Below, one piece after another: positions 36,405 through 48,099 of a stretch of DNA of 64,000 bases. A program made the translations under genes and the position numbers. The notes under the pieces are model-generated. The model was given only the letters and a program-made list of their open reading frames with translations, had not been told where the DNA came from and did no database searches. The stretch comes from Voacanga thouarsii (taxonomy: Eukaryota > Streptophyta > Magnoliopsida > Gentianales > Apocynaceae), in assembly GCA_026120185.1 (NCBI GenBank), contig JANUWF010001101.1:992001-1056000 (forward strand), given 5' to 3'. Every line of letters begins with the position of its first letter. Within the stretch, counting starts at the first letter, position 1.

Positions 36405-37523
36405 GGCGATCTGAAACCATTTCATCCTGCAAGGAGAGTTGATGTACCCATCGCACCGATAAGTGGGGCGAATAACTTCTTAAAGGCAAACCAGTATTGA
36501 ATCTATAGTTCTATTTTAAGGTTCAGGTTCGTTATTGACTTACTTTTCTATTTTTAAATTCTGATTGGTTGCTTTGCGTTTGGACTATTTGACCTTGTCG
36601 GCTTTATTGATAATTGATAATTACACTTTTGTTAGAACCCTAATTGAGTATATGCTTTGTTCAATTCAATTGAATTACCTATTTGTGCTTATCGTTACCA
36701 ATTTCTAATATGATCACTCGAAAAAATAGATTGTACCTTTTTTAATTTAAAGAATTAAAATACTTTTTTGCCCTAAAATAAATATTTTCATTCTTATTTT
36801 TGGAATATCAAACAATAAATATCTATTTTAATATATTTTTTAATTATATAAAACTTCACAACTAAAAATACAGTTTTCACTTACATATGAATCCTATCAT
36901 TAATCTCTTTAATTAATAGAACATTTATATCTTAATAAAATGTTATCTTAAATTTTCGTGCTGTATTAGATTGAATATTCAATTTTAAACGGAAGAACTA
37001 ATAATCAATATGTTCAACTTGCTTCATTTTTATTTTTTAGTTTGGAGGCAAAACTCGACTTTCTAAGGGAAAAGAAAATAGATTAGAGCAGTAAATGTAA
37101 AGAGTAGTTTTTCCTTGCAAATAATGTTTCTTTTTTTTTTTTTACCAATTACAAATGCTTACCCTTGTTTTAGATAGTGTTTCTATTTTCTAGAATTATC
37201 TAATACTGTTCTTTCATGGTGATTTTGAAGATTGAAGATTGAAGATTAAAAAGTTACAGACTTTGAGGTACTAGGAAGCTAAGAAGGCTGAGGCGGCTGG
37301 GCTGGGCCTCAAGGCCATGTACGAAAGTTTACCCAAGAAGCGTCTTGGAATCTTTTCCGGGCGTTATGAGCGGGTTACTGGTATTGCTGGCATTCATGGG
37401 TTAATGAGGGCGGTTGCGTCGGGAAATGATAAGATTAATTGGACAATTAAAAGACGCTCTTTAAATTTTAATATAAATATTCATAAAATTATAAAATTAA
37501 AAATGTTAAAAATATTATTATGA
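36405..37523 (+). pseudogene. Two coding-like blocks of an unrecognised host gene
   Basis: Block 1 (about 36409-36498) reads DLKPFHPARRVDVPIAPISG then ANNFLKANQ and stops. Block 2 (about 37272-37440) reads EAKKAEAAGLGLKAMYESLP then KKRLGIFSGRYERVTG, with IAGIHGLMRAVASGN after it. Both are GC-richer than their surroundings, and the residues look like real, basic, conserved protein. A splice-like ACTAG precedes block 2 and AACCA/GTATTG ends block 1, so they may be two exons of one gene with an about 770-bp intron. I do not recognise the family. There is no clear 5' exon, and block 2 runs into AT-rich nonsense, so a truncated gene is likely. Confidence 0.4.
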
Positions 37524-37848
37524 TAATTTAAATAAAATTTATATTATATTCTTATTAAATACATAACAATTATTGATTGATTAAAATTTTTAAGAATTTT
37601 TTTAATAAAAAAATTATATAATTGACTTAAAATAAATAAGATTAAAATAAAAATAAATTAATTATTAATTTTAAAAATATGTATATTAATATTTATTTTA
37701 AAATAAAATAAAAAATTTTATAAATATCTATTTTAAAATAACAGAAATTATAGTAAGGATATTACTGCTCCAAAGGTCGAGACAGTTGGGGTGCCTTGAC
37801 AGCCAACATGGAAGTTTGAGAAACTTCCGCTGCCTTACATTTCCCATT
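37524..37848. other. AT-rich intergenic DNA
   Basis: Mostly poly-A/T-like sequence up to about 37745, then about 100 bp of mixed sequence without a recognisable feature. Confidence 0.45.
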
Positions 37849-38098
37849 CATATTGGATTTTATTTTGGGTTTGAAAAAGAGAGTTTTGTGGTGATTTGGA
37901 GTGTTTGTTCTTTTTGGTTTTCTTGTCCTGTAGTTTTGTAGATTTAGAAATATTTTTTTAGTATTGTGGGTTTAGAAACATTCTTTTAATGCTTTATTTA
38001 CTGAGTTTTATAGTAAAATTTTGTTAATTTATAAGTCATTTGACAGAATTATATAATTATTTTATTCTATTGTTATTTTTTAGTGTGGTTTTATCTAG

Positions 38099-38110
38099 TG
38101 GTATCATAGC
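38099..38110 (+). other. Primer-binding-site-like sequence of copia A
   Basis: TGGTATCATAGC differs by one base from TGGTATCAGAGC, which pairs with initiator Met-tRNA. Confidence 0.7.
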
Positions 38111-38199
38111 TTCCAACTTTCGATTCTATTACAGTAATGGAAATAAAGACTAAGGTGACTCTGTGACAATAATAGTAACAGAGACTCGAGTGAAAAATT

Positions 38200-41100
38200 T
38201 TGATCGCAATGTTAATTTCGGCATATAGTACCTTAAGATGGGGCGCATTTTAATTCATTGTTGGAGAAAAATTATAGATATGACAATAGTGATATTTGAA
38301 TATTTGAATAAAATGACGAGATCAAAATCTATCTAGTGATGTTTTAAAAGAAGCCGTCATTGAGACTACAGACCATTTTATTATGTAAATAGACTTGAAT
38401 GATATTATGTAAAAATAGATGATGATTATCAGATCATTTTATTGTTGTGTTGTCTTCTTAAATCTTTTAAACACTTTCAAGATGCTATTATATATTTAAA
38501 AAAAATTATCTCAAATGAAGAAATAAAATTTGCTTTGAAATTAAAAGAGAGGATTAATATAAATCTAATTGGAGAAATTAATAAAAGTCAGGCTAAAGAT
38601 TTGGTGGTCATAGGTAGATCTGAAAATAGAATTGATGATAGCAGTTAATCAAAATCTAGATCTAAATTCAAACACATGAATTTAGTATGCAATTATTATC
38701 ATAAAAAATGGCACATTAAATATTTTAAATTAAAAATAAAGATAAACACAAGGAAAAATCGAGTGTGGCATGGCTAAAGTTAGTATTGTAACAGAATGAG
38801 GGTGAAGGAAGTATTTTCTTTGTAACTCATGATTGGGTTACGTTTAAAAATGAATGGACTTTAGATACAAGTTATTCTTACTATATGTTTTCCAATAGAG
38901 ATTTATTTTATACTTATAAAACTTGTAACATGGAAGGTATTTTGATTTGCAATAATGTTATTTGTAATGTTGTGAGTAAGGGTATAGTTCGTATTAAAAT
39001 GTATGATGATATAGTGAAGACTTTCACTGATGGTAGACATGTTTCTTATTTGAAGAAGAATCTCATATCGTTAGACACTCTTAAGGCTCCTGGGTATAAA
39101 TATACAGTTAAAGGTAGAGTTGTAAAAGTTTATAAAGGTGCTTTTGTTATTATGAAGGGTTGCAACTCTAGTAGTTTGTATATTTTGTAAGAAACTACTG
39201 TCATAGTTTCTATTGTAGTCTCCACTTTAATTTTGTCCAATTCTGAAGTCGCCAAGTTTTGACATATGCATTTGCAGCATGTGAGTGAGAAAGGTTTACT
39301 CATATTAAGTAAGGGGGGCTTTTCTAGTGCACACAATTAGTAGGCATTTTACATTTTTGGGAAGCAAAAAATGGTCAACTTCAGCTCACCAATAATTTGT
39401 TAGACTAAACGTATTTTGAACTACATTTACTCAAATCTTTATGTTCCATCTCGTAATTCTTCTAAAGGTGGTGTCTAGTATATGTTGACTTTCACTAATG
39501 ATTATTCAAGAAAAGTTTGAATTTATTTTCTGAAGTATAAGAGTGATGTTTACCTAACTTTCAAGTAGTAAAATGTTTTGATTGAGAAATAGATAAGTAA
39601 ACAGATTAGGTGGCTAAGGATAGACAATAATATAGAATTTTGTGAAAGAGAATTAGATGAATTTTGTAAACATGAAGGAATTGTTTGGCGTTGTATAGTG
39701 AGAATAACATCTTAATAAAACAGTGTGGTTAAATGCATGAATAGAACTCTTTTGCAAAGAGTATGTGGTATGATTTCATATACAGAATTGACAAATGATA
39801 TTTTTGTAGAGGTAGTTTCTTTAGCTTATTATAGTGTTAATTGTATTCCCACTATATCTCTTGATTTAAAACTCTTGAGGGAATTTAATCAGATACTTTT
39901 GCTAATAACTTTGATTTGAAAGTTTTTGGTGCCTAATATGTATGTATGTAAATGATGGGAAATTGGAATTTAGACTTAAGAAATATGTCCTAAGATGAAA
40001 GGCTATAAATTATGGTACCCTGATCTCAAATCATCAAATTTTATAATTAATAGAGATGTTACATTTGATAAATTTTTTATATTAAATTTTTAAAAAGTGT
40101 GTCTTCTAATTCTTCTAATTTATTTAGCAAAGTTCAGTACAAGCAATTGTAATATCTGATAAACCTATAATTTTTTATGATGAAGTTTCAGAAGAAGAGA
40201 AGTTTTCTATAGCTAAGAATAGACCAAGAAGGGAAATTCGTCCACCATAAAAGGTATACAATTTTAGTTACATACATCTTATCAATTGTAGAAGAAATAC
40301 GTGGAATTAGAGAATTGTTTACTTTCAATGAAGCTGTTTCCTATGAAGATTCAGCCAAGTAGTTGATTACAATGAATGAAGAAATTCAATCCTTCCATAA
40401 GAATGAATTGGGGTCCTTATAAAGCTGCCTTTGGGAAAGAAAATTATTGGTTGCAAATGGGCATTCAAGAAAAAAAACGAGTACTCTTGAGGTTGAAGAT
40501 AGATACAAAGAAAGATTAGTTACGAAGGACTATAATTAGGTACAAAGTATTGATTTTAGTTATATATTTTCACCTGTTGTTAAGCATAACTCTATTCATA
40601 TTTTGCTTATTTTAGTTGTTATATATGATTTAGAATTGAAGCAGCTTGATGTTAAAGACACTTTTTCTATATGGTAAACTTGAGAAATAAATTTACATGA
40701 AGTAGATGCAGGGATTTGAAATTGAAGGAAAAGAAGATTATGTTTGCCTTTTGAAGAAATCCATATATAGATTGAAGTAATCCTTGTATCAATTGAAGTA
40801 ATTTTCAAGATAGTAGTACAAGAGATTTGACTCTCTTATGTTGAGTTATGATTATTCAAGGGGCATATGTGATATTTGTGTTTACCTCTAGAGGTTACAT
40901 AATAATTCTTTCACTTATTTGGTATTTTATGTTAATAACATGCTTATTGTTGCTAAGAATTTAACAAGAATTAATGTCTTGAAAAGATAGTTAAAGAATA
41001 AATTTGAGATGAAAGATTTGAAAGTAGCTAAAAAGATTCTTTGCATGGAGATCAAAAGAGATTGAAGAGTTGGAAAGTGGTATTTAACTTAAAAAAATTA

Positions 41101-41790
41101 TATTGTGAATGTCTTAGAGAAATTTAGCACGAAAGGTGCAAAATCTATAAATACTTCATTTGCTAGTTATTTCAAACTTTTAGCTCGTTAATCACCAAAG
41201 TCATATATAGAGGAAGATTATTTGGCATGAGATTTATATTCTGGTGCAATCAACAATATAATGAATGTAATTAATCATCTAGATATTTTGCAAGCAATTA
41301 TTATAGCTAAAAGATATGTCTTATCCTTAAAAAGCACATTGATAAGTTGTGAAATAGATTCTTAAATACTTGCAAGGCCATTTAGACGCTTGTTTAGAGT
41401 TTTGGAGATATAATGAAACTTTAGTTAGATTTGTGGACTCTGAGTATATTAGATATCTTGACAAGAGAAGATTACTTATTGACTATGTATTTTACATTGG
41501 CAGTTGTGGAGTTGGGTGAAAAGTTACCTTACAACGTGTAAGCATTGTCTACATAAAGTTGTAACTACTATTTATTGTAACAATTAGAGTGGTATACATT
41601 TGACTAGATATCAGATGTATTATAAGAGGACGAAGCATATTGATGTGAAATTTTACTTCATTTGAGATATCATTAGTCAGGAGAAAATTCTTGTTCAGAA
41701 GATTAATACCAAAGATAATCCTATTAATATGCTTACGAAACCCCTTCCCTTCTACAAGTTTAAGTGGAGCCTAGATTTGATTAGTATTCA
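38200..41790 (+). pseudogene. Copia A gag-pol relic
   Basis: Pieces occur in copia order. Gag remnant at 38442-38648. A zinc-knuckle-like CNYYHKKWHIKYFKL (about 38679) replaces the usual CX2CX4HX4C. Protease region at 38885-39190, whose active site reads DTS (about 38863) and which ends in KNLISLDTLKAPGYKY. Integrase remnant at about 39480-39900. Reverse-transcriptase remnants at about 40330-41050, then an RNase-H-like tail to about 41740 (KDNPINMLTKPLP style). Stops and indels occur throughout, so it cannot code for an active enzyme. Confidence 0.78.
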
Positions 41791-42269
41791 CTATTCGTGA
41801 TTTATGGTATTTGAATTTTTGTGCAGAAGGTAGAGCAAAACTATTATGTTTGAGTTTGGGATGAAAGTCAAAACAGAGGTTTGTTGAGGTAACTTCTATC
41901 CACATGAAGACGAGAAGGAAAGTCTACTGCTTTAATTGCCTATAAACATGAGGCTTTGTTTTTTCCTTTTAACATACAACAAACATAAGAGATTTGTTAG
42001 CCAATTTAGGCTTTTATTATATTTATTTCTCTCATTTTGTACTAATAGTGTTTGTGAGTTTAGAAACTTTGTATATTGTCTTCTTTATAGTAAATTTTTA
42101 TTCCAGCTTTACCTATAGACGTAGATTATTTGACTAAACTACGTAATTCTTATATCTCTCTATTATTTTTTTTCTTGTTATTTTATTCTTTTCCTTGTTG
42201 TTATTTCTTTGTTATCATCTTCTGAAATCTTTGCTATTAGAGTTTTTGGTTTGTTTCTAGGATCCATCT

Positions 42270-43000
42270 CTAAGAATATACCTCTAAATAGAAGCTATGA
42301 AAGGTAAAACACTTCCTACCAAAGCAGAGCATCTTTCTTTCCAAATAGACCAAAAAAGACCTACAACATCTTTCCTTCATAGGTTCCTTTTGCATCCACC
42401 AGAATTTAAACTGATAAGCTACTGAAGACCGAGTAATATATGTAGAAATTCCACACCTCACTGATCAAGTTATAGTGGACAAAAAGATAGGAAACAGACT
42501 TCTCCTCTTTACCACACTTAAAACACCTAGAAACAATATGAAAACCTAATCCCCACAACTTATCATTCAGAGGCAACAAACCTTTTAGCACACACCACAA
42601 GAAAAAAATAATTTTACCAAGTAGCTTGGTATCCCACATAGCAATCGTGATAGGAGTGGAAGATTTGTTCTGTCTAAAAGCACCCCACATCAAAGAGATT
42701 AAGACGAAGCCAAGTAAAGATGGCTTCCAAACAAGATTGTCTAGACTAGAGGAGCATTTTGGTGGTAAGAACCTTTAGAACTATTTGGTGTCAAGAATTG
42801 ATATTACGAAGGTCCTATTCCAAAATCCATTTGAGATGCTATTCTTCACCAGTAGAGAAATTAAAAACAGATGAATTAAGCACAATAAGCCTGTCAAACC
42901 TTGTCCAATCATCAAACCAAAAGGAAAAGGTGCTAACATTACACCAAACATTAAGATTTCCCTTAACTAAGTTCCAAACAGCTAACATGAAATGCTAAGT
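42270..43000 (-). pseudogene. LINE fragment with zf-RVT-like domain
   Basis: On the minus strand 42406-42693 encodes LLGKIIFFLWCVLKGLLPLN, then CFKCGKEEKSVSYLFVHYNL and a Trp-rich end. This is the zinc-binding reverse-transcriptase-associated domain (zf-RVT) found at the C-terminus of plant LINE ORF2. Upstream on the same strand (about 42760-43000) VSTFSFWFDDWTRF also fits LINE ORF2. The tail continues to about 42270. Only this 3' part remains. LINEs are often 5'-truncated, so this may be a truncated insertion. Confidence 0.7.
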
Positions 43001-43154
43001 GTGAGAGGAGTTATAGTGTGCACTCAAGAGTGAAGAATGTCCTCAAGAAACATTATATTTGTTCCACATGAAGTTAGACCATAATGTATCTTGCTGTCTA
43101 GACTTCTATTATAGCTACATGGAAAAAGGTACAATAGATATTTAACTTCTCACA

Positions 43155-44391
43155 GGGGCATAATCTTGGATTGCGAGTGGTTTAAGCACTGTCATGAGCA
43201 CTTATGGGTCAAAAGTCTAACATATTTCCCTTACTTGGAAAAGTCGATATCCTTGTTAATGTCGAGGATTACTGGGTTTTCTAATTTAGCAATCTCTTTG
43301 TTGAATTACCATAAGTTTATGTCCTATTTTAAAATGGCATCAGCAATATTCTTGCCATTCCAATGGACAAAGTATTTCCTCTATTAGTTCTTTTTTACTC
43401 TACTCTTGGGTCATGTAAGTGAGGATTCTCTTTACTTTTTTGCCATACTGAGCTTAGATGACTAGTGGAGTTCAGACCGTCTACTCTTTATTAGTTCAAC
43501 AAGAAGCTCACATGGAAGGTCGTGTAGATTTTCAATCTATCTAGTAGTTTCAACTTGTAAACTACTCTCCTAACCTTTTTGATGATCTCAAAAAGGCCGT
43601 TGTACATAGGAATTAGCACCCCATATACCTTCTTGTTGTTGGTCTCTTCATAATATGAGGAGTTAGTTTGAGTATCATATGACCCATTTCTTGGAACTCA
43701 ACGTCCTTCCTGTTTTGATTTGTATACTTTTTCATTCACTGTTAGGCCAATGTAAAGCTATCACGAGCTTCATCCACTAGTGTTTGGCTTGGGCAAACCT
43801 GCAAGATGCAAGATGTTTACCACCATTGCATTAGAAAAAGACCCCATAGGACATCATAGGTTGTTGAACCATTGCCAACTCAAATAGGGTCATACTAGTT
43901 TATGAAGATTTGTGCAAATTATAGCTCAACTTGCATCATTGAGTAAGTCTACTCAATTCTTTTGGTTGGCAGTGACATTATACGTCAAATAGTCTTCTAA
44001 CAAAGTATTTATTCTCTCGATCTATCCATCGGTCTGAGGATTATGATTTGCAGTGAAAAACTTCAATTCTGAACCCAACATACTGAACAAAGTTATCCAA
44101 AATCTTCTTATGAATCTTGTATCATGATCACTGATGATGTCCTTTAGCAAGTCAAGTATTTTACCATATTCTTATAGAACAATCCAATAGCTTTCTCCAT
44201 TAAACAAACCTTAGCAGTAGGGGCAAAAACAACATAGTTAGAGAAATAGTCAACAACTATAAAGATAGAGCCATACATTTCATCTTGAAAACGTCGGAGA
44301 TGAAGTCCAAAAAAACTGACTACCATGGATAATTTGGTATTGGTAGAGGTTATAGCAATCTAATTCTTATCTCCAACTTAGTAGAGCTATA
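43155..44391 (-). repeat. Gypsy 2 3'-part duplication, unit 1
   Basis: About 1.24 kb from the chromodomain end to the integrase catalytic region (SIFIVVDYFSNYVVF). It is a diverged direct repeat of 44404-46640 without the hAT element. It contains the uninterrupted target string AAAGATAGAGCCATAC (44261-44276). Confidence 0.88.
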
Positions 44392-44403
44392 TATTCCACT
44401 ACT

Positions 44404-46640
44404 CACAGGGGCATGGTCTTAGCTCGCAAGTGGTTCAAGCACTATCTTGTGCGCCTCTATGTCAAGAGTCTAATATACCTTCCCCATTTAGAAAAGTCAA
44501 TATCCTCATCAACATCGAGGATTACTAGGTCTTCTAATTCAGGAATCTCTTTGTTGAATGGCCATAAGTTCACGTCTTGTTTTAAAGTGGCATTAGCAAT
44601 ATTCTTACCATTCTAATAAACAAAGTATTTCCTCTACTGGTTCTTTTTTACTCTACTCTTGGGTCATGTAAATGAGGATTCTCTTTACCTTTTTGCCATA
44701 CTGAGCTCAGATGACTAGTGGAATTCAGACCGTCTGCTCTCTATTCAAAGAGTTGAACTTCATCAAAAAGCTCACATGGAAGGTAAGATAGATCTTCAAT
44801 CTATCTAGTAGCTTCAACTTGTATACTACTTTCGTAACCTTTTTGAAGGTCTCAAAAGGGTCATTATACATAGGAACAAGAGCCCTATATACTTTCTTAT
44901 TGCTGGTCTCTTCATAATATAGGGAGTTAGTTTGAGTATCACATGATCCCTTAGAACTCAACGTCCTTCTTTTTCCAATCTGCATACTTTTTCATTTGTT
45001 GTTATGCCGATGTCAAGCTATCATAAGCCTCATCCACTAGCACTTACTTGGCTTGAGCAAACTTGCAAGATACAAGACGTTTGCCACCACTCCATTACAA
45101 AAGAACCTCATACGACACCACAGGTTGTTGAAAAGTTGCCAAATTAAATAGGGTCATACCAGTTGATGAAGACTTGTGCAAATTACAGTTCAACTTCCAG
45201 CATCGAATAAGTCTACTCATTTCTTTTGGCTGGTAGTGATATTATACCTCAAATAGTCTTCTAACAAAGTATTTATCCTCTCGATCTGTCCATTAGTTTG
45301 AGGATTATGATTCGCAGTGAAAATCTTAAATTCTGAACTTAACATACCAAACAATGCTATTCAAAAGCTCCCTATAAATCTCATATCACGATCACCGATG
45401 ATGTTCTTTAGCAAGTCAAAGTACTTCACCATATTCTTATAGAACAAACCAATAGCTTTCTCCACTAAATAAATCTTAGCAGTAGGGGCAAAGAAAACGT
45501 ACTTAGAGAAACAGTCAACAACTATAAAGATAGAGCTAGGGGTGTCAATATTGAACACGACATGCTAACACGCTACGAAACTGACACGGTTATAGTAGGT
45601 TATGGTAGGAATTTTGCGGGTTCGGGTCGAAACAAGTCGATCCGTTTAATTTTAAATATATTCAGGTCATAAACGGGTTCAATCTGTTTTAATCCACGAA
45701 CTCGTTTAACTTTTTTTTAATACCTTTTGTAATACCCTACAAATTTCACTATAAAAATTAGATAATTAATTTTTTTTACATGAATTAATTGAATTAAATT
45801 TTATTATATGAATTAATTGAATTAAATTTTATTATATGAATTAATTGAATTATTTGTGTATCTATTTTGTTTAATTATATGAGACATCTTAAGGAAAATA
45901 AATATGAGATATCTTAAGGAAAATAAATGATATTAATGTGGCTATTTACTTGATATATGGTAAATGAATCATTCTTAATTAATTATTATTTAGTGTCTAT
46001 AATAATATTATTATTACAATGACTTTTAGTTAGAGAAAATAATTTTTTGAACAATTCAATTTTATTGCAAAATTACATTTGTTTAGATTTTTAAGATTAA
46101 ATCTTATGAATTTATTGAGATCTCTAGATATTTAGTTGGATGATTTGTTGTTTTATTGGTTATTTATGACTTTATGAGCTGTTTTATTATTTTTTAATTT
46201 TATATGATTTGAATTGATTTTTAAATTTTTTTTGTGTAATTGGTAGACAGATTAGCGGGTCTAGTAAGTATTCGGGTTGGCAGGTTTAGTAATTATTTAT
46301 TTAATTTTTGTGTCTAATCGTGTCATGTCATGTCATGTCAACCCATTTTATAATACGAATACGACACGAAAATAAAAGGGTTAACATGACACAACACGTT
46401 TATTAATCGGGTCGTGTACGGATTGACCTATTATATGTAATTATCCTAAGTTGATACGACCCACCAACCCGAACACTACACGATTGCCATCCTTAGATAG
46501 AGCCATACATTTCACCTTGGAAATGTCGAAGATGAAGTCCAAAGTAACCGACTGCCATAAATGATTTGCTATTAGTAGAGGTTGTAGCAATCTAACTTCT
46601 TTTCTCATCTCCAACTTATTCAGTTGACATACCAAATAGA
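44404..46640 (-). repeat. Gypsy 2 3'-part duplication, unit 2 (interrupted by hAT)
   Basis: The second copy of the 43155-44391 unit (for example CTCACAGGGGCAT at 44403 and SIFIVVDCFSKYVFF at 45361-45558), split by the hAT element at 45537-46495. It continues further right into sequence present only once, which includes MVCQLNKLEMRKEVRLLQPL at 46441-46635 (partly overlapping the hAT end). Confidence 0.88.
45537..46495 (+). mobile_element. Non-autonomous hAT element, copy 2, with perfect target duplication
   Basis: The ends are TAGGGGTGTCAAT and ATTGCCATCCTTA. The 8-bp duplication GATAGAGC lies at 45529-45536 and 46496-46503, the length expected for hAT. The 959-bp interior is AT-rich with GTCATGTCATGTCA repeats (about 46320-46341) and no coding capacity. 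It matches 24287-25179 in reverse orientation. The duplicate unit at 44264-44271 shows the same GATAGAGC once, as an empty site. Confidence 0.95.
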
Positions 46641-47672
46641 ACTTTATATATGCCTCAATATCTTACTCTATTTTCACCTACAAAAACCATCTTGACAATA
46701 ATGCACCATATCTAATCCATGCTTGGGTGATTAGCCCATCATCTTATTATGGATCATAGGTCTCCCGCAAGAGTTATTAGTGACATACCCCTACTGAGAT
46801 ATAGGTTGTACCTCTTTTGATATAGAGTAAGCCATTCTCTATTCAATATCGCTTGACTAGACCTTTTCTTACTTGGTCTAGCAATTTTATATAGATTGTG
46901 TCTTCCCGACTTAACCTTTTGATCTAATCTAGAAAACTAACTCTACCATCAAAAGAGCCATCAGAATTTCCTCCACTTATTTTCAATTTATGATGTTCAC
47001 AACAGTTTTATCCATTCCTATTCTATACACCTAATTAAAATCGAATTCTACCAATAACTCTTGCCATCGTGCCAACTTGGGACTTAACTTCTTCTAGGAC
47101 TTAAAGTATGTGTTGGCAATATTATCCATCACCATTGTGAAAACCTAACAAGTAATGCTTGTATGTCATCAAGTCACGCACCGCCGCCATCATCTCATTC
47201 TCACGAGTGATGTATCTTTGTTCACACTCGTTGAGTTTGTGACTCTTAAAGACTATTAGTTGCTTATCTTGCACTAAAACCCCCTTAATAGCAATTATGA
47301 AATGTCAGTGTGTATACTTCAAATGGAAAAGTGATGTTCGACAGCTTTAAAACTAGTTTTCAAGTGATAGTTTGCTTCAGCTTTTGGAATGCTTCATCAC
47401 ATTTAGCATCCCATTTCCACCTTTGGTCCTTCTTCAGCAGGTCTGTCAAGGAGCAGCAATCCTAAAATATCCTTCAATGAACTGTTTGTAATAGTTGGCT
47501 AAGCCTAAGAATGACCGTAACTTTAACATCTTTGTTAAGGCCGATCAGTTTAGCATAGCTTTTACCTTCTTCTTATCCATCTTAATCTAGCGTTGATTGA
47601 TTACATGCCTAAGGAAAGTAATTTTAGTTTGCCCAAACTTACACTTTTCATTCTTGTTTTCTAAGTTACTGG

Positions 47673-48030
47673 AATACCTTTCTTAGATATACCATGTGCT
47701 TTTTAGGGTTCGACTGTGTACAACAATGTCATCTAGGTATACCAACATGAACTCATCTAGGAAGTCATTGAGGATATCATTCATTAAGTTGTAAAAACTG
47801 GCAAGAGTATTAGTTAGATCAAAGGGCAGAACTATATGTCCTTCATGTATAGCTCGAGTTCTCTCAGCTATTGTAATACCTTCTTTAGATACATCATATG
47901 CTATTTTCAAACTCGGCTATACATAATGATGCCGTTTAGGTATACTATCACAAACTCATCCAAGAAGTTATAGAGGACATCATTCATCAAATTGTAAAAA
48001 CTGACATGTGCATTAGTTAGACCAAAGGAC
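47673..48030 (-). repeat. About 205-bp duplication inside the gypsy 2 reverse transcriptase
   Basis: 47673-47832 and 47878-48030 both encode the segment around the catalytic box. The left copy reads MLVYLDDIVVHSR with the YLDD intact. The right copy reads VIVYLNGIIMYSR, where YLDD has become YLNG. They share strings such as CATCATTCATTAA and AAACTGGCA-type runs in the same order. Confidence 0.85.
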
Positions 48031-48099
48031 ATAACTAAAAATTTGTATGAACCACACCTCATTACCACTATGGTTTTGGCCTCATCTCTGTTGGCAATC

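Larger units (their letters stand above)
37849..42240 (+). mobile_element. Degenerate Ty1/copia element (copia A)
   Basis: A primer-binding-like site (38099-38110) follows a T-rich LTR-like block, and the same kind of T-rich block (about 41880-42240) follows the pol remnant, with shared strings such as TTTATAGTAAA. The order gag, protease, integrase, reverse transcriptase, RNase H is that of copia. Exact LTR boundaries and target duplication could not be fixed. Confidence 0.75.

Noticed and set aside
42759..42998. 79-codon plus-strand frame
   Set aside because: The minus strand of the same stretch fits LINE ORF2, so this is a shadow.
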